Below, piece by piece: positions 9,044 to 17,029 of a stretch of 64,000 bases of DNA (within the stretch, counting starts at the first letter, position 1; each line of letters begins with the position of its first letter). The translations under genes were made by a program, and so were the position numbers. Below the pieces are notes generated by a model. That model did not search any database. It was not told the DNA's origin and saw only the letters and a list, made by a program, of their open reading frames with translations. Source of the DNA: MGBC131033 sp910585655. Lineage in GTDB: Bacteria; Bacillota; Clostridia; Lachnospirales; Lachnospiraceae. The stretch lies in NCBI GenBank assembly GCA_949502025.1, contig CATBCG010000059.1, positions 40,863 through 104,862 of the forward strand, in the 5' to 3' direction.

Positions 9044-9159
9044 ATTCTCACCGCCTTTTCCATAACCTCCAGATATTCCTCCTGCCATATCCCAATCCCA
9101 ATAAAAACCAACGACAGCAAGAGAATCCCCAGTCGAAGCGCTCCTTTTTTATTCCTCAT
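9016..9159 (-). CDS. CD1871A-like small CXXC membrane protein
   Basis: A 47-aa protein of one membrane helix (GILLLSLVFIGIGIW) followed by a short tail with the pattern ICLECIGIG, the CXXC signature of the CD1871A family. It starts inside the last codons of the TlpA gene (11-base overlap) and ends 28 bases inside the 4Fe-4S gene, so all three are translationally coupled. The CXXC pair could relay thiol or electron transfer between the membrane iron-sulfur protein and TlpA; this is inferred from the operon and from how this family usually sits. Confidence 0.85.
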   Translation of the reverse strand: MRNKKGALRLGILLLSLVFIGIGIWQEEYLEVMEKAVRICLECIGIG

Positions 9160-9859
9160 TTAACACTACCTCTTCTTTTCCGCTCTCCTGTAAGGCTTTG
9201 TTTAAAGCCTCTGTATAAACCTTTTGAAAATCAACCTGTCCGCCGATAATCACATCACCTGCCAGATTGCCTTCACTGTCTACAAAAATCGTAGTCGGCG
9301 TATACATTACCGAATAGCAGAGAACCTCAAAATCATCGTCTCCGGACAGCAGCGTAATCCCATCAAAGCCAGTCTCTTCTAAAATCTCTGCTGCCTCATC
9401 CGCTTTTATGCTTCCGTCCAGACAAACCGTCACCACCTGTACCCGCTCCGGCAGAGATTCGGAAAATTCTGCCAGATCCGGCATCTCTGAAATACAAGGT
9501 CCGCAATACGTCGCCCAAAAATTGATCACCGTCATATCCTTTTCAGCTAAGTCTGCCTCGGTAAACGTGTCACCCGAAAGCGTCACTGCCTCAAAATTTT
9601 TTAAAATCTCCTTAGTAGGCTCCTCCGTATTTTCTTCGTTTTCTCCCGCTTCTTCAGATGGGTCTTTCGTTTCTGTATCCCCATTCTCCGGATCCGTAGC
9701 TTCCGGGGTTGCCGCTTCCTCGTCTTCTGTTTTTTGCTCCTCCTGATGCTTCTTTGTTTCTTCCTCTTCCGGTGCCTTACCTTTACAGCCGGAAAATAAC
9801 GTCATCCCAACGACTACTGCCAATAGAATTCCCATTACGAACCTCATTCTTTTTTTCAT
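9149..9859 (-). CDS. TlpA-like thioredoxin lipoprotein
   Basis: Extracytoplasmic thiol-disulfide protein (236 aa). Lipoprotein signal with lipobox LFSGC (Cys near residue 24), a long Glu/Thr-rich linker (about 26-75), then a thioredoxin-fold domain with the redox motif WATYCGPC and a cis-Pro loop (YTPTTIFVD). ATG 9859 is chosen because AGGAAGG precedes it and the signal peptide begins there (MKKRMRFVMG). It is the first gene of a three-gene operon with the CD1871A-like and 4Fe-4S proteins and would act at the outer face of the membrane on protein thiols or cofactors. The in vivo substrate is not evident. Confidence 0.9.
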   Translation of the reverse strand: MKKRMRFVMGILLAVVVGMTLFSGCKGKAPEEEETKKHQEEQKTEDEEAATPEATDPENGDTETKDPSEEAGENEENTEEPTKEILKNFEAVTLSGDTFTEADLAEKDMTVINFWATYCGPCISEMPDLAEFSESLPERVQVVTVCLDGSIKADEAAEILEETGFDGITLLSGDDDFEVLCYSVMYTPTTIFVDSEGNLAGDVIIGGQVDFQKVYTEALNKALQESGKEEVVLNEE

Positions 9860-9997
9860 CTTTTTCCTTCCTTTCTGAAATTTGAACATGTTTCATATTT
9901 CTGATTTTCCATCTTCCCTACTTGACTTTCTAAGAAAAAAAGCCGAAAATAAAAGCAAGAATAACAAACAGGGCAGCCGCCCGGAAAGGTGTGTGTT

Positions 9998-11728
9998 ATG
10001 GCTTCTGATTATACCCCACTGCGTTCCACTTCTTCCAATCCCCGTTCTCCCAGACAGGTATCCTATTCCTCTCATTCCTCTGCCAGCGCTTCCGTCGGAG
10101 ACCATACGGCAGCTTCTCTTCAAAAGGGACAGACCGTGCGTGGGCAAGTAACCAATATCACTGCAAGAGACATCAGCCTACAGATGGAAAACGGACAGAA
10201 TCTAACAGCGCGTTACAACGACGCCCTTGATCTGCTGATTGGTGATCAAGCCAGCTTCCGGGTTCTGTCAGCCGACGAGCAGGGAATCATCCTCCGTCCG
10301 CTCTATCCTGGCAGCCAGGGCGCTTCCAAGGCAGACGCCACTATTTTAAAGGCTTTAGATGCTGCCGCCCTGCCTGTGACCGAACGAAATGTCGCGCTTG
10401 TTTCCGCTCTGTTAAAAAACAATATGCCGATTCACGCGCCTATGTTAAATGCCATTCTCCAGCAGGCGTTCCGTAACCCGGATATTTCGATTGAAAACCT
10501 GGTGAGCATGAATCGAATGGGCTTGCCGATTGAACCGGATACTACCCAATGGTTTGAAAATTATTGCAACCTGGAACATCAGCTATTAGGGCAGTTCCAG
10601 GATGTCACGGCGGAAGCTTTTTCCCACCTGCAAGCCCTGCTTGGAGAAAATACTCAGGCAGCCGCCCAGTTCGCCGGTCAGCTACTTTCTATCCCGGAAA
10701 ATCTCTCTTTTCTGCTGCCGGATCTTGAATTGCCCGGCAGCATAGAAGGGCAGATCGGAAACGAAGAAGCGGCGGGAGAAACCATTCCGGCAGACGGAAG
10801 CAGTTCCGGAAACCCCCTCGCAGAAGCTCTAGCCGAAGAGCGTGCAAAGGACTCTGCTTCTATTCGTTCCGATATGACGGATACCGCAAGCGCTGCGCCA
10901 GCTTCCGACTCGCCGTTTTCCAGTTTTCTCCAGCTCTTAAAAGGCTGGCAGCTTCCAAACGGTCTAATCCTTCAGGAAAATCCACCGGATTCCCAAAATA
11001 TGGTTCAGGTGCTAAAATCCATCCTCTCCGGCGCTGCCAGAGGGCATAATACCGGCGGTATCCGTGAATTATTAGAGCATCCGTTTTTCAAACAGCTTAC
11101 CCAGGATCTCTATCAGCAGAATTGGACGCTTTCTCCGGAAGATCTGTTGAAAAAAGAAGCTGTTTCCAAACTGTATGAACGGCTGCTCTCTCAGCTTAAC
11201 CGTCTTGACGAAGCCGGAACCGGCGGCGGAAACCGTCAAAGCGCGGTCAGCCAAGCCAAGCAAAACCTCGGTTTTTTAAATACATTAAACGAATTGTATA
11301 CCTATGTCCAGCTTCCGCTCCGTCTTTCGGGGGAACAGACGCACGCCGACCTTTATGTCTATACCAATAAGCGTTCCTCAGGTCGCCAGGAAGACGGCTC
11401 TGTATCCTGCCTGCTGCATTTGACCATGAGCCATTTAGGGCTGTTAGATATTCGCGTCCGCCTGGATGCCGGACAGGTAAAAACACTGTTTTATCTGGAA
11501 GATAAAGCAGCTGCCTCTTTGATTGAAGCACATCTGCCGGAGTTAGACGAAGCCGTCGCGCGTCACGGCGTTTCCATGACCTCTCAGGTCATCCGCCAGT
11601 CCCTGCAAGCTGCCAGAAAGGAACAAAAGGCTGATGCCGAATCAGACTCCCCGTTTCTGCACAACCTGCTTGATACAGAAGGAGTCTCTTCCGCCGTTCA
11701 CCGCTATTCCTTTGATATCCGGGCATAA
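9998..11728 (+). CDS. FliK-like protein (hook-length control C-terminal domain)
   Basis: A 576-aa protein, one of few plus-strand genes here. It starts with a Ser-rich disordered segment, then an OB-like stretch (GQTVRGQVTNITARDISLQM), a long helical and low-complexity middle, and a C-terminal region (LHLTMSHLGLLDIRVRLDAG ... TLFYLEDKAAASLIEAHLPEL) that fits the flagellar hook-length control (Flg_hook, FliK) domain: the pattern 'LxxLDIRVRL' and the final SMTSQVIRQS. ATG 9998 is chosen over 9989 because AAAGGTG sits at the right distance. No other flagellar genes are in the window, so it is either an orphan or part of a dispersed flagellar set. The PilZ gene next to it, convergent, fits a motility link. 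Confidence 0.65.
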   Translation: MASDYTPLRSTSSNPRSPRQVSYSSHSSASASVGDHTAASLQKGQTVRGQVTNITARDISLQMENGQNLTARYNDALDLLIGDQASFRVLSADEQGIILRPLYPGSQGASKADATILKALDAAALPVTERNVALVSALLKNNMPIHAPMLNAILQQAFRNPDISIENLVSMNRMGLPIEPDTTQWFENYCNLEHQLLGQFQDVTAEAFSHLQALLGENTQAAAQFAGQLLSIPENLSFLLPDLELPGSIEGQIGNEEAAGETIPADGSSSGNPLAEALAEERAKDSASIRSDMTDTASAAPASDSPFSSFLQLLKGWQLPNGLILQENPPDSQNMVQVLKSILSGAARGHNTGGIRELLEHPFFKQLTQDLYQQNWTLSPEDLLKKEAVSKLYERLLSQLNRLDEAGTGGGNRQSAVSQAKQNLGFLNTLNELYTYVQLPLRLSGEQTHADLYVYTNKRSSGRQEDGSVSCLLHLTMSHLGLLDIRVRLDAGQVKTLFYLEDKAAASLIEAHLPELDEAVARHGVSMTSQVIRQSLQAARKEQKADAESDSPFLHNLLDTEGVSSAVHRYSFDIRA

Positions 11729-11737
11729 ATCCAGACA

Positions 11738-11800
11738 CAGGCGAGAAGCAAAGCATACCAAGCGCCTTGCCTCTCGCCTGCCTGGAACAGGCAATCTTTT
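11738..11800 (+). terminator. Terminator after the FliK-like gene
   Basis: CAGGCGAGA pairs with TCTCGCCTG around a structured loop, and right behind it a second small stem (GCCTG/CAGGC) is followed by AATCTTTT. It lies between the convergent FliK-like and PilZ genes and has its T-run only on the plus strand. Confidence 0.6.
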
Positions 11801-11811
11801 ACGATACAGAA

Positions 11812-12168
11812 CTATGCCTGTTCTTCTAATTCCTCAAAAATATAATCCAAAATCGACGGAAAGCCTACAAATTCACAGCCATATAGCTTTTTGCCATCCG
11901 TCTGTGTTTCCTCCCGGATAATCTTTACCACGCAATGAAACCTGGCGTCCTCCCGATCCAGCAAATGCAGCACTGCATTAAAATAATATCCCAGCGGCAG
12001 CACACTCTCCGTCTGAAAGCCGATTCCTGTCCTAGATACATTCATTACCTCAATCGGCGCATCCACATCCCCTACCTGGTCGTTGTCCTGCCGAAACAGC
12101 GACGAAACGGTCAGCTTTAATTCGATCGGGACACGCTTTGCACGACGCTTTTCTGAAAAATCACTCAT
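11812..12168 (-). CDS. PilZ-domain c-di-GMP binding protein
   Basis: A 118-aa single-domain PilZ protein. Both halves of the c-di-GMP binding signature are present: the RxxxR-like N-terminal segment (KRRAKRVPIE, residues 7-16) and NVSRTGIGF (the D/NxSxxG motif) near residue 48. It is a cytosolic c-di-GMP effector; the partner is not visible, but its convergent neighbour is FliK-like, so motility or surface behaviour is a reasonable guess. Start ATG 12168 is preceded by GGGGAGAACGGAAG. Confidence 0.85.
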   Translation of the reverse strand: MSDFSEKRRAKRVPIELKLTVSSLFRQDNDQVGDVDAPIEVMNVSRTGIGFQTESVLPLGYYFNAVLHLLDREDARFHCVVKIIREETQTDGKKLYGCEFVGFPSILDYIFEELEEQA

Positions 12169-12204
12169 CTTCCGTTCTCCCCTTTCTTTTTTCCAAGCAT
12201 ATCC

Positions 12205-13461
12205 TTATACTTCTTTCCCGAAACCTCTTTTTATTGCTTCCCCAAACAGCTTGGGCTGAATATCCGGATACGTCCATTCCTCCGGTGCCGGAAGCTCCTT
12301 TGTATCGCAGAAACGAAGCTCTTTGATTTCATAATGCAAATCCGACTCCATTACTTCTATCTCTGCAAAAAACAGCATACCAAAGCTTTCCTCACCATAA
12401 AAATTCCACGGCGCTGTTACCGAATAAACACAAACCGGCGAAAGCCTGCACTCTGTAGCTCCGGTTTCCTCATAAAGTTCCCGTCTGGCGGTTTCCTCAA
12501 GCATTTCGTCTGTCTTTCTATGCCCGCCGGGTATTTCCCAGGTGACGCGATCCTGATGCCTGCCAAATACCCATTTCCCCTGATATCTTGCTAAGATAAC
12601 AGCAAATTTTATTGGTTTTTCTGTCTCTGTTTCATAAAAACGAATACGGGTTTGCTCCAGCCATCTTGCCACTCCGTCCTCTTCATTGCTGCCAATAACA
12701 CCTGTTGCCTTGCTTTTTAATTCTTCTACCGCATTTTCCACGGCATAACATTCATCGGAAACCTCAAACATCGGAATATCGTTGATGGCGTCTCCAAACG
12801 ACACTACTCGCTCGCAGCCCCACAGCGCTTTCAGCTTTCGGATCGCCTCTGCCTTTGTCGCCTTTACCGGCATAATTTCACACATATACTCCGGTCGGTA
12901 CAGCTCCTGTTGGAACGTACAGCGAAAGCGGTCGTCTCCAAAAAGTCTGTCGTACAGTGGTCGAAGCTCCTCCGGATCTCCGATACAGTTAAAATAAAAC
13001 ATTTCTCCCTGATAGAGTTCCTCTTCCGTCGTCACCGGGCGGAGACGCCTGTCTCCCTGCCGGAGACTCAAATAACGGCGGATTCCTTCGTTTTCTCTTC
13101 CCGCTATCCAGGAAACCTTTTCCACTCCATCCACAAAGGAATAGACCATAGGATTGACTCCGTACTCCTGCAGGATGTCCCTAATCTGCATCTGTTCCTC
13201 GTGCGTAAAGCCCTCTCTGGCTAAAACTTCTCCGGTAGATGGCTGGAAAATAAAAGCTCCATTATAGGCAATCACCGGAATATCCGTAGAAAGTCCTCCG
13301 GTCACAGCAGACGCCGAAACAAGCGAACGCGACGTCGCATAAGTAAACAACATTCCCCGCTTTACCAATTTATTCAAAATTTGGAGGCTTGTTTCACTGA
13401 TTTTGTTCTCACGATTCAGCAATGTCCCATCTAAATCTGTCACATATAAAGTCTTTCCCAT
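12205..13461 (-). CDS. HAD-IIB phosphatase fused to a NUDIX hydrolase
   Basis: A 418-aa bifunctional protein. Residues 1-270 are a Cof-type HAD hydrolase: DLDGTLLN (nucleophile Asp at residue 9), a cap domain, and the C-terminal motif FGDAINDIPMF. Residues about 280-410 are a NUDIX domain with a complete box: GGHRKTDEMLEETARREL then YEETG (Gx5Ex7REUxEExG). The pair could hydrolyse a nucleoside-diphosphate derivative and then dephosphorylate the product, but the substrate is unknown. The fusion is intact with no stop or frameshift at the junction. It is 44 bases upstream of the MBL gene on the same strand. Confidence 0.88.
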   Translation of the reverse strand: MGKTLYVTDLDGTLLNRENKISETSLQILNKLVKRGMLFTYATSRSLVSASAVTGGLSTDIPVIAYNGAFIFQPSTGEVLAREGFTHEEQMQIRDILQEYGVNPMVYSFVDGVEKVSWIAGRENEGIRRYLSLRQGDRRLRPVTTEEELYQGEMFYFNCIGDPEELRPLYDRLFGDDRFRCTFQQELYRPEYMCEIMPVKATKAEAIRKLKALWGCERVVSFGDAINDIPMFEVSDECYAVENAVEELKSKATGVIGSNEEDGVARWLEQTRIRFYETETEKPIKFAVILARYQGKWVFGRHQDRVTWEIPGGHRKTDEMLEETARRELYEETGATECRLSPVCVYSVTAPWNFYGEESFGMLFFAEIEVMESDLHYEIKELRFCDTKELPAPEEWTYPDIQPKLFGEAIKRGFGKEV

Positions 13462-13505
13462 TTCTCTTTTTCACTCCCTTTCCTCCGATTTTCATTGCTT
13501 TTCTT

Positions 13506-14135
13506 TCAGTCTAAAAGATTTCTCGGGCGCAGCACAATCACTTGCGCTTCCTGTGCCTCGTCTGTTTCCAGCTCGCTGCCTGCCTCCTTCTTTATGCTGT
13601 CCATTTTTTCTAAAAATTCCTCTACTTTCCCTAATACATCAAATCCAAATCCCTCTTCGTCGTCCCGGTAGTGCATCGGAACCACTATTCTTGGCTCTAT
13701 TTTTTTCACCAAATCCGCTGCCTGAGCAGCATCTATCGTATAATGCCCGCCGACCGGCAACAGCAGTACATCAACTCCCTTTAGCTGCTCTAGCTGCTCC
13801 GGTTCTGGTTCGCAGCCCAAATCCCCCATATGCGCCAACCTGGTTTCCCCGTCTCCTAATATCGTAATCTGATTCTCGCCTCTCCGTTCCCCTTTCGCAT
13901 CGTCATGATACGTATTCATCTGCTCTACCGTAAACGGATTTTCTTCTGCCTCCCACAGCCCTATTCCGTCCCGGTAATTGTGATCGTTATGTTCATGGCT
14001 GCAAAGTACCAGGTTCGCCCGTTCCCGAATGGATGCCAACCCCGGCACGCTGCCGTCTGCATAGGGATCAAGAATCACGATAAAATCTCCCTTTTCTACC
14101 TTAAAACAAGAATGCCCTAGCCATGTCAGTTTCAT
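13506..14135 (-). CDS. UlaG-like MBL-fold metal-dependent hydrolase
   Basis: A 209-aa metallo-beta-lactamase fold protein. Motifs: WLGHSCFKVE at the start, the zinc-binding HEHNDHN (near residue 47), GDLG in the middle, and a final His in VVPMHYRDD. The family (UlaG/YtnP-like cytosolic hydrolases) includes lactonases and enzymes of unknown substrate. It follows the HAD-NUDIX gene's region on the same strand. The fold is certain, the substrate is not. Confidence 0.85.
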   Translation of the reverse strand: MKLTWLGHSCFKVEKGDFIVILDPYADGSVPGLASIRERANLVLCSHEHNDHNYRDGIGLWEAEENPFTVEQMNTYHDDAKGERRGENQITILGDGETRLAHMGDLGCEPEPEQLEQLKGVDVLLLPVGGHYTIDAAQAADLVKKIEPRIVVPMHYRDDEEGFGFDVLGKVEEFLEKMDSIKKEAGSELETDEAQEAQVIVLRPRNLLD

Positions 14136-14229
14136 ATTGATTCATCCTTTCTTTATTTCTCTATTCTTGAATAAAATGCTTTTATTTCCTCCTCCACCTC
14201 CGAAAAATCCATACTTTTCTATTCCTTCC

Positions 14230-15102
14230 CTATTGAAACACTTCCTTCATAATCCCCTTCTCCATATCGTCAATATTATAAATCGTCTCCATCACTTCAA
14301 ACGTCTCCCGCAGGTTCCCTCTGGCGTTTTTCCAGCCGCTTCCGTCGGTAAACCAGACAAAGGTAAATCCCTTAATTGTATCGGCTTCCTGGGAAAGCAT
14401 TTTATAGCTTCTTGCCGTTTCATTTAACTTCGAGCCGCTGCTTCCATAAAAATTCGTTTCTATCCCGTAGATCATTTCTTCTGTCCGGATCACAAAGTCA
14501 AACCGCTTCGCCGCTTTCCCTTCATTGGAAAGCGCGGACAAATCAATGTTCCATCGTTTTTCAATGTCCTTTAAATACATTTCTTTAAAATAGGTCTGAT
14601 CTTTGATAAAACCTGCTGCCACGATGTAACGTTCTACCAAATCTTCCATCTGATGCCCGCCACGGTTTTTCCGTCCGTTGGAATCCAGACCTGTTTCCAC
14701 TCCCATCACATAGTCCACCAGATTGTTGACCAGATGGTTGGCAAGCAGATCGAAAAGCCCGGTTTTTTTCATAAATACCTGATACTGCTCAAGCGGATAA
14801 TTCCTTTGGTCAAAGCGGTAACGATAGGCTCCCTCCTCATCCTGCGCGTAGATTTCATTGCTGCGAACCGCCAGCAAAAGAGGGATACACGTTAATGTTT
14901 CCGGATATTTTGTAACAATCTTTTCAAAATCCCCCTCCGGATCTTTGGAGCCAATCAGGGTATTTAAAATATTCAGTTCGACTTTTACCTCCTCTACATT
15001 CCGCACCACTTTTTCAAAATCGATATAATAATCATATCCGGAAATGCTTGGTCGAAATTTTTCCAGCCAGGCGTCGAACTCTCTCTCCTTTGTTTCTTTC
15101 AT
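14230..15102 (-). CDS. dpnII: Type II restriction endonuclease, DpnII/MboI family (GATC)
   Basis: A 290-aa restriction endonuclease that by family cleaves unmethylated GATC. The family hallmark is GVETGLDSNGRKNRGGHQME near residue 135-155, and a PD-(D/E)XK-like centre is visible as RFDFVIR...YGIETNFYG (about 201-220). It is the third gene of the operon DpnM-DpnA-DpnII and starts 7 bases past the DpnA stop. The length is normal for R.DpnII (about 288). The specificity call rests on the family and on two cognate methylases next to it. Confidence 0.9.
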   Translation of the reverse strand: MKETKEREFDAWLEKFRPSISGYDYYIDFEKVVRNVEEVKVELNILNTLIGSKDPEGDFEKIVTKYPETLTCIPLLLAVRSNEIYAQDEEGAYRYRFDQRNYPLEQYQVFMKKTGLFDLLANHLVNNLVDYVMGVETGLDSNGRKNRGGHQMEDLVERYIVAAGFIKDQTYFKEMYLKDIEKRWNIDLSALSNEGKAAKRFDFVIRTEEMIYGIETNFYGSSGSKLNETARSYKMLSQEADTIKGFTFVWFTDGSGWKNARGNLRETFEVMETIYNIDDMEKGIMKEVFQ

Positions 15103-15109
15103 TTTGATG

Positions 15110-15922
15110 TCATCCTTCCGTTTTCCTTCTTTTTAGCTCTTTTTCCAGCCTTCTTTGAGACAGCGCCAGATATTCTTCTTCCTGGTCAATCCCTACAAAC
15201 TGCCGTCCCAGCCGTATCGCAGCCACCCCGGTCGTACCGGAACCGCAAAAAGGATCTAAAATCGTCTCTCCCTCCTCAGTCGAAGCGAGAATCATCCGTT
15301 CCAGCAAATAACAGGGCTTTTGGGTCGGATGCTTTCCTTCCGTCTTTTCCGAAGCCTTTGTCAAGGTGCCTGTCCATACGTCTTTCATCTGTTTTCCGCC
15401 GTTTAACTCCCGCATTTGTTCATAATGAAACAGATGCTTTGCCTTCTTTTCATTTTTTCTTGCCCAAAGAATGGTTTCCGTGGAATGAGTAAAATAACGA
15501 CAGGAAATATTGGGCGGCGGATTGGTCTTTTGCCAGGTAATATTGTTGAGAATCTTATACCGTTCCTGTTCCAAAGCCATTCCTACGGAGTAAATATTGT
15601 GCAGAGTCCCGGAAATCCAAATAGTGCCGTTTGGCTTTAGTACCCGCCTGCATAGCCGGATCCATTTCCGGTTAAACATATGCTTTTTTTCGACTGTGTT
15701 TTCTGCCAGCTTATCCCATGTTCCCTTATTGACGGAAACCGCTCTGCCTCCCTGACAGGTAAAGCCGTCGTTGCTTAAAAAATAAGGCGGATCGGCAAAA
15801 ATCATATCAACGGACTCTGATTTTATCTTTTTTAAAAGCTGAAACGCATCTCCTAAAAAAAGCTGCGCCCCTTCTGTTTCAAAATACTTCGGCGCTCTAT
15901 TTGAAATAATCGACTCCATCAA
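15110..15922 (-). CDS. dpnA: DpnA-type DNA adenine methyltransferase (GATC)
   Basis: A 270-aa N6-adenine methyltransferase of the beta class: catalytic motif ADPPYFLS (about 41-48) comes before the SAM-binding motif LDPFCGSGTTGVAA near the C-terminus. This is M2.DpnII; in the known system it also methylates single-stranded GATC, protecting incoming DNA during natural transformation. The start overlaps the DpnM stop by 4 bases (ATGA), so translation is coupled. Its presence makes this a full three-gene DpnII system. Confidence 0.92.
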   Translation of the reverse strand: MMESIISNRAPKYFETEGAQLFLGDAFQLLKKIKSESVDMIFADPPYFLSNDGFTCQGGRAVSVNKGTWDKLAENTVEKKHMFNRKWIRLCRRVLKPNGTIWISGTLHNIYSVGMALEQERYKILNNITWQKTNPPPNISCRYFTHSTETILWARKNEKKAKHLFHYEQMRELNGGKQMKDVWTGTLTKASEKTEGKHPTQKPCYLLERMILASTEEGETILDPFCGSGTTGVAAIRLGRQFVGIDQEEEYLALSQRRLEKELKRRKTEG

Positions 15923-16830
15923 ACCGGCTCCTGTACGTTATAATTATAAATGATCACTTCCTCGCCTACCCGCTTTGTCGCGTCCGAATTGATCAGCCTC
16001 TTTACTCCTACCACATCTACCTGGTACCCCTTTTCTCCATACAATTCATGAATCAATTCCGTATTATGGTTTGTCAGCATACAATAGCACCCACGCTCTG
16101 TCAGCTCGTCAAACAATCTGGCAAGACGCTTGTGGCTTTCCAAATCAAACCCTTCCTTGGTATACGATTCAAACGACGACGGATTAAGCGGCGCATAGGG
16201 ACTGTCAATAAATACAAAATCCCCTTCTTTCGCTTCCTTACAGGCTTCCTCAAAATCTCCCTCCAAAATCGTTACTTTCTGCAGATACGCCGAAATATCC
16301 CGAATAGAGGACTCGTCAATCGACGGGCTGACACTGTTGTTGTATGGTACGTTAAATAACCCCTGCCCGTTTACCCGGTAGAGACCGTTAAAACAATGCT
16401 TGTTTAAAAAGACAAAACGCGCCGCCAGTTCTACATCAAAGCATTCCTTTGCCAGCCGCTCGTTGTATTGCTTACGTATCGTATAATAATACTGCTTCGC
16501 GCCTTCCTTTTCCTTTGCTTCCTTCTGTCTACTTTTGCTATTTGTCGGTTCTGCCACTCCATATTCTGCCAGTCCGGCATCCAGTTCCTGTACTTTTTTA
16601 ATAAATTCCTCCGGCATCCGGCAAATCTGCTGATAGACGTTAATCAGCGCTTTGTTGATATCATTGATCAGAGCATTTGCAGGCTGCAGTTCAAAAATCA
16701 CCGCGCCTCCTCCTACAAACGGTTCATAATACCGCCTGTAATGCTCCGGCATTCGTTCTTTAATCTGCGTCAAAAGCTGCCGCTTCCCACCTGCCCATTT
16801 GATAAACGGCGTCAAGCCTGTTTGATTCAT
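15919..16830 (-). CDS. dpnM: DpnM/Dam-type DNA adenine methyltransferase (GATC)
   Basis: A 303-aa alpha-class N6-adenine methyltransferase. SAM motif FIKWAGGKRQLL and YYEPFVGGGAVIFEL at the N-terminus, catalytic DSPYAPLN near residue 213. It protects double-stranded GATC sites from DpnII cleavage. A Lys/Glu-rich insert (KSRQKEAKEKEGAKQ, near 96-110) sits in the target-recognition part and is a small departure from the usual length of about 284. It is the first gene of the operon, with GGGGAGG seven bases before the ATG and a consensus-like promoter about 40 bases upstream. Confidence 0.93.
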   Translation of the reverse strand: MNQTGLTPFIKWAGGKRQLLTQIKERMPEHYRRYYEPFVGGGAVIFELQPANALINDINKALINVYQQICRMPEEFIKKVQELDAGLAEYGVAEPTNSKSRQKEAKEKEGAKQYYYTIRKQYNERLAKECFDVELAARFVFLNKHCFNGLYRVNGQGLFNVPYNNSVSPSIDESSIRDISAYLQKVTILEGDFEEACKEAKEGDFVFIDSPYAPLNPSSFESYTKEGFDLESHKRLARLFDELTERGCYCMLTNHNTELIHELYGEKGYQVDVVGVKRLINSDATKRVGEEVIIYNYNVQEPV

Positions 16831-16873
16831 GTTTTTCCTCCCCTACCTAGGCTACTATCCTTCCTGTCCTCTT

Positions 16874-16902
16874 ATTATAGATGGAATTGAAGAAAATGAC
16901 AA
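16874..16902 (-). promoter_or_regulatory. Promoter of the DpnII restriction-modification operon
   Basis: TTGTCA, 17-base spacer, TATAAT on the minus strand, 40 bases upstream of the dpnM start. The methylase gene is transcribed first, which fits safe establishment of the system. Confidence 0.7.
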
Positions 16903-16931
16903 CTTGAATTTCTTTCTTTTTTTATTTTTCC

Positions 16932-16961
16932 TTGTAGTTTTTTCTCTCAAACTGGTAGTAT
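16932..16961 (+). promoter_or_regulatory. Possible promoter of the sigma-factor operon
   Basis: TTGTAG and TAGTAT with an 18-base spacer, about 70 bases upstream of the sigma-factor start and back to back with the dpnM promoter. It is a weak match; the operon could instead use its own sigma factor. Confidence 0.35.
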
Positions 16962-17029
16962 ATCTTATGAGAGATAACTTAACGTTTTTGAACTTATGGA
17001 ATCGATCGATAAAAAGCGAGGTGAAACAT

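Noticed and set aside
9930..9990. GCCGAAAA box upstream of the FliK-like gene as a sigma-28 (flagellar) promoter
   Set aside because: The matching -35 element (TAAA 15 bases upstream) is absent.
13403..13867. 154-residue plus-strand frame opposite the MBL and HAD genes
   Set aside because: It is rich in Ser, Pro and Leu as expected of an antisense shadow and has no ribosome site.
16829..17029. N-terminal extension of the sigma factor with a hydrophobic stretch
   Set aside because: No ribosome site, sequence is not sigma-like, and it covers the promoters of the dpn and sigma operons.
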